From an uncultured Verrucomicrobiota bacterium (GTDB lineage Bacteria > Verrucomicrobiota > Verrucomicrobiia > Palsa-1439), in the NCBI GenBank assembly GCA_903825695.1, contig CAIKBP010000131.1:1-7257 (forward strand): a DNA stretch of 7,257 bases, read 5' to 3'. The notes beneath the pieces were generated by a model that had not been told where the DNA came from, searched no databases, and saw nothing but the letters and a program-made list of their open reading frames with translations. Position numbers and translations under genes: made by a program. Every line of letters starts with the position of its first letter. The stretch's first letter is position 1. Of the stretch, positions 6,112-7,257 are shown piece after piece.

Positions 6112-7257
6112 CTAACCGATGACCGCTTCGATTTCGCTGAATATTTCTTCGTCATCGAACAAGTTCTGGTGAATCGAACCACTCGGGCAAGCCGCGACAC
6201 AGACGCCACAACCCTTGCACAACGCCTCGTTGATGACGGCTTTCTTTTTCACCTCGTCGCGGCTAATCGCGGTGTACGGACAAAGCGGGATGCAAGTCTT
6301 GCAACCGCTGCAATCGTCAGCCACGACGTAACTCGTATTCGGTTCAAGTTCGATTTCGCCGGCGTTGATCAATGCATATGCCTCCGCCGCGGCCGCGCCC
6401 GCTTGGGCGACCGTGTCGGGAATGTCCTTCGGCCCCTGACAACAACCGGCCAGGAAAATGCCGTCGGTAAACGTGTTCACGGGCGCGAGTTTCGGGTGGC
6501 GCTCCAGGAACCAACCTTCGGTCGAACAACTTATATTGAACATCCGCCGCACGTCTTGGGAATCGGCTTGCGGTTCAAGCCCGTTCGCCAAAACCACCAT
6601 GTCCACCGGGATGCGCCGGACGAAACCGGCAAGCGTGTCCTCGACGCGGATCACGAGTTTACCTTCCTCCTCTTTCTTCGCTGCCCAGTCGGTGACTTCG
6701 GCCACGCGGCCGCGGATGAAATGAACGCCCTCCTCCTGCAGTCGCTCGTAGAACTCCTCGTATCCTTTGCCGGCCGCGCGGACGTCGATGTAAAAGTTGA
6801 ACACCTCGGCATCGGTATGCTGCTTGATAAGATGTGCGAGCTTCATTGAGTACATACAGCAAACGCGCGAACACCAGCGATTGGTGCGGTTGTCGCGCGA
6901 GCCGACACAGTGGATGATGCCGACCGCCTTAGGTTCTTTGCCGTCCTTCAATTTGATGTGACCTTCAGTCGGGCCGCTGGCGTTGACCATGCGCTCAACC
7001 TGCAACGCGGAGTACACGTTCGGGTGCACGCCGTATCCGTACTGAGGCATCCGTTTCCCATCGAACGTCTGGAAACCGGTGGCGAGAATGATCGTGCCGA
7101 CGTTTATCTCAACGAGTTCCTCTTTCTGGTCGAACTTGATCGCCTTACGATCGCACGCCTCGACGCAGGTCTTCTTGCATTTGCCGGTCTTGAGTTGGAT
7201 GCACGCTTCCGGATCGAACAACACCAGCGGCGGCGTCGCCTGCGGGAATGGCATGTA
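6112..7257 (-). CDS. hdrA: HdrA-like subunit, heterodisulfide reductase FAD/Fe-S protein (partial, N-terminus beyond right edge)
   Basis: This is the flavin and Fe-S subunit that in Mvh-Hdr complexes receives hydrogenase electrons and bifurcates them at FAD. About 381 residues are visible. The reading frame stays open to the window edge (codon TAC before the first ATG), and family members are roughly 650 residues, so the ATG at 7254 is almost certainly internal. Counting from that ATG: a Cys set at 18, 26, 30 and 34 (inserted ferredoxin-like site); the HdrA-type block HCVGSR (115-120) followed by WCSRVCC (127-133); a conserved stretch around FYIDVRAAGKGYEEFY (154-169); GIFLAGCCQGPKDIP (265-279), typical of the thioredoxin-reductase-like FAD fold; and two C-terminal [4Fe-4S] motifs, Cys 315/318/321/325 and Cys 346/349/352/356. 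The N-terminal FAD GxGxxG region is off-window. The stop codon TAG lies 15 bases before mvhD. Unlike HdrA-MvhD fusions, HdrA ends here and MvhD is a separate gene. QmoA-like paralogues share parts of this architecture, but the mvhDGA neighbours favour HdrA. Confidence 0.93.
   Translation of the reverse strand, partial: YMPFPQATPPLVLFDPEACIQLKTGKCKKTCVEACDRKAIKFDQKEELVEINVGTIILATGFQTFDGKRMPQYGYGVHPNVYSALQVERMVNASGPTEGHIKLKDGKEPKAVGIIHCVGSRDNRTNRWCSRVCCMYSMKLAHLIKQHTDAEVFNFYIDVRAAGKGYEEFYERLQEEGVHFIRGRVAEVTDWAAKKEEEGKLVIRVEDTLAGFVRRIPVDMVVLANGLEPQADSQDVRRMFNISCSTEGWFLERHPKLAPVNTFTDGIFLAGCCQGPKDIPDTVAQAGAAAAEAYALINAGEIELEPNTSYVVADDCSGCKTCIPLCPYTAISRDEVKKKAVINEALCKGCGVCVAACPSGSIHQNLFDDEEIFSEIEAVIG

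Noticed and set aside
6169..6849. Plus-strand open frame of 226 codons opposite hdrA
   Set aside because: It mirrors the HdrA coding sequence, including its ferredoxin region, and has no convincing ribosome-binding site or motif.
7252..7254. ATG at 7254 as the true start of hdrA
   Set aside because: The frame stays open to the window edge, and the protein would lack the N-terminal FAD-binding region that HdrA needs. The following residues (PFPQA) match the interior of HdrA proteins.
1..7257. CRISPR array, tRNA/rRNA gene, insertion sequence or toxin-antitoxin pair
   Set aside because: Nothing on either strand resembles direct-repeat arrays, RNA gene folds, transposase motifs or terminal repeats; nearly every base is in one of the six genes.

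Overview
The window holds a tightly packed single-strand gene cluster. All six genes read on the minus strand (right to left), and there is no gene-free stretch longer than about 40 bases. In transcription order they are: the C-terminal part of hdrA (cut by the right edge), mvhD, mvhG, mvhA, hypB and hypF. Together they encode the electron-input half of a cytoplasmic group 3c [NiFe]-hydrogenase/heterodisulfide-reductase-type (Mvh-Hdr) complex, followed by two maturation factors for its Ni-Fe site.

Organism: the ribosome-binding sites are clear (GAGGAG and GAGGTGG types), the genes overlap by a few bases, and base composition is moderately GC-rich. The Mvh subunits appear to be of the bacterial type rather than the methanogen type: WCASCGGCE in the small subunit, a long C-terminal peptide on the large subunit, and no MvhB polyferredoxin gene after mvhA. 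This points to an anaerobic, H2-metabolising bacterium. I cannot assign a phylum from the sequence alone.

Layout: 7257-6112 is hdrA, starting inside the protein, with its N-terminal domain outside the window. 6096-5566 is mvhD, the [2Fe-2S] link between the Hdr and hydrogenase parts. 5576-4602 is mvhG, the Fe-S small subunit. 4609-3083 is mvhA, the Ni-Fe catalytic subunit. A 39-base gap containing part of a GC-rich inverted repeat separates the structural genes from hypB (3043-2291), whose product has an unusual C-terminal histidine-rich tail, and hypF (2294-6). Start/stop overlaps at mvhD/mvhG (11 nt), mvhG/mvhA (8 nt) and hypB/hypF (4 nt) suggest one co-translated operon. More hyp genes (C, D, E) could follow beyond position 1, and HdrBC or other partners could lie beyond position 7257, but neither is visible.

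How they work together (family knowledge plus inference): MvhA oxidises H2. Electrons pass through the Fe-S clusters of MvhG and the [2Fe-2S] of MvhD to the FAD of HdrA, which in characterised relatives bifurcates them to ferredoxin and a disulfide-type acceptor. HypF and HypB help build the active site, making its CN ligands and delivering nickel respectively. The system is recognisable rather than undescribed. The points worth a second look are the HypB tail, the unknown acceptor side, the inverted repeat across the mvhA stop codon, and an unusual cluster motif in HdrA.
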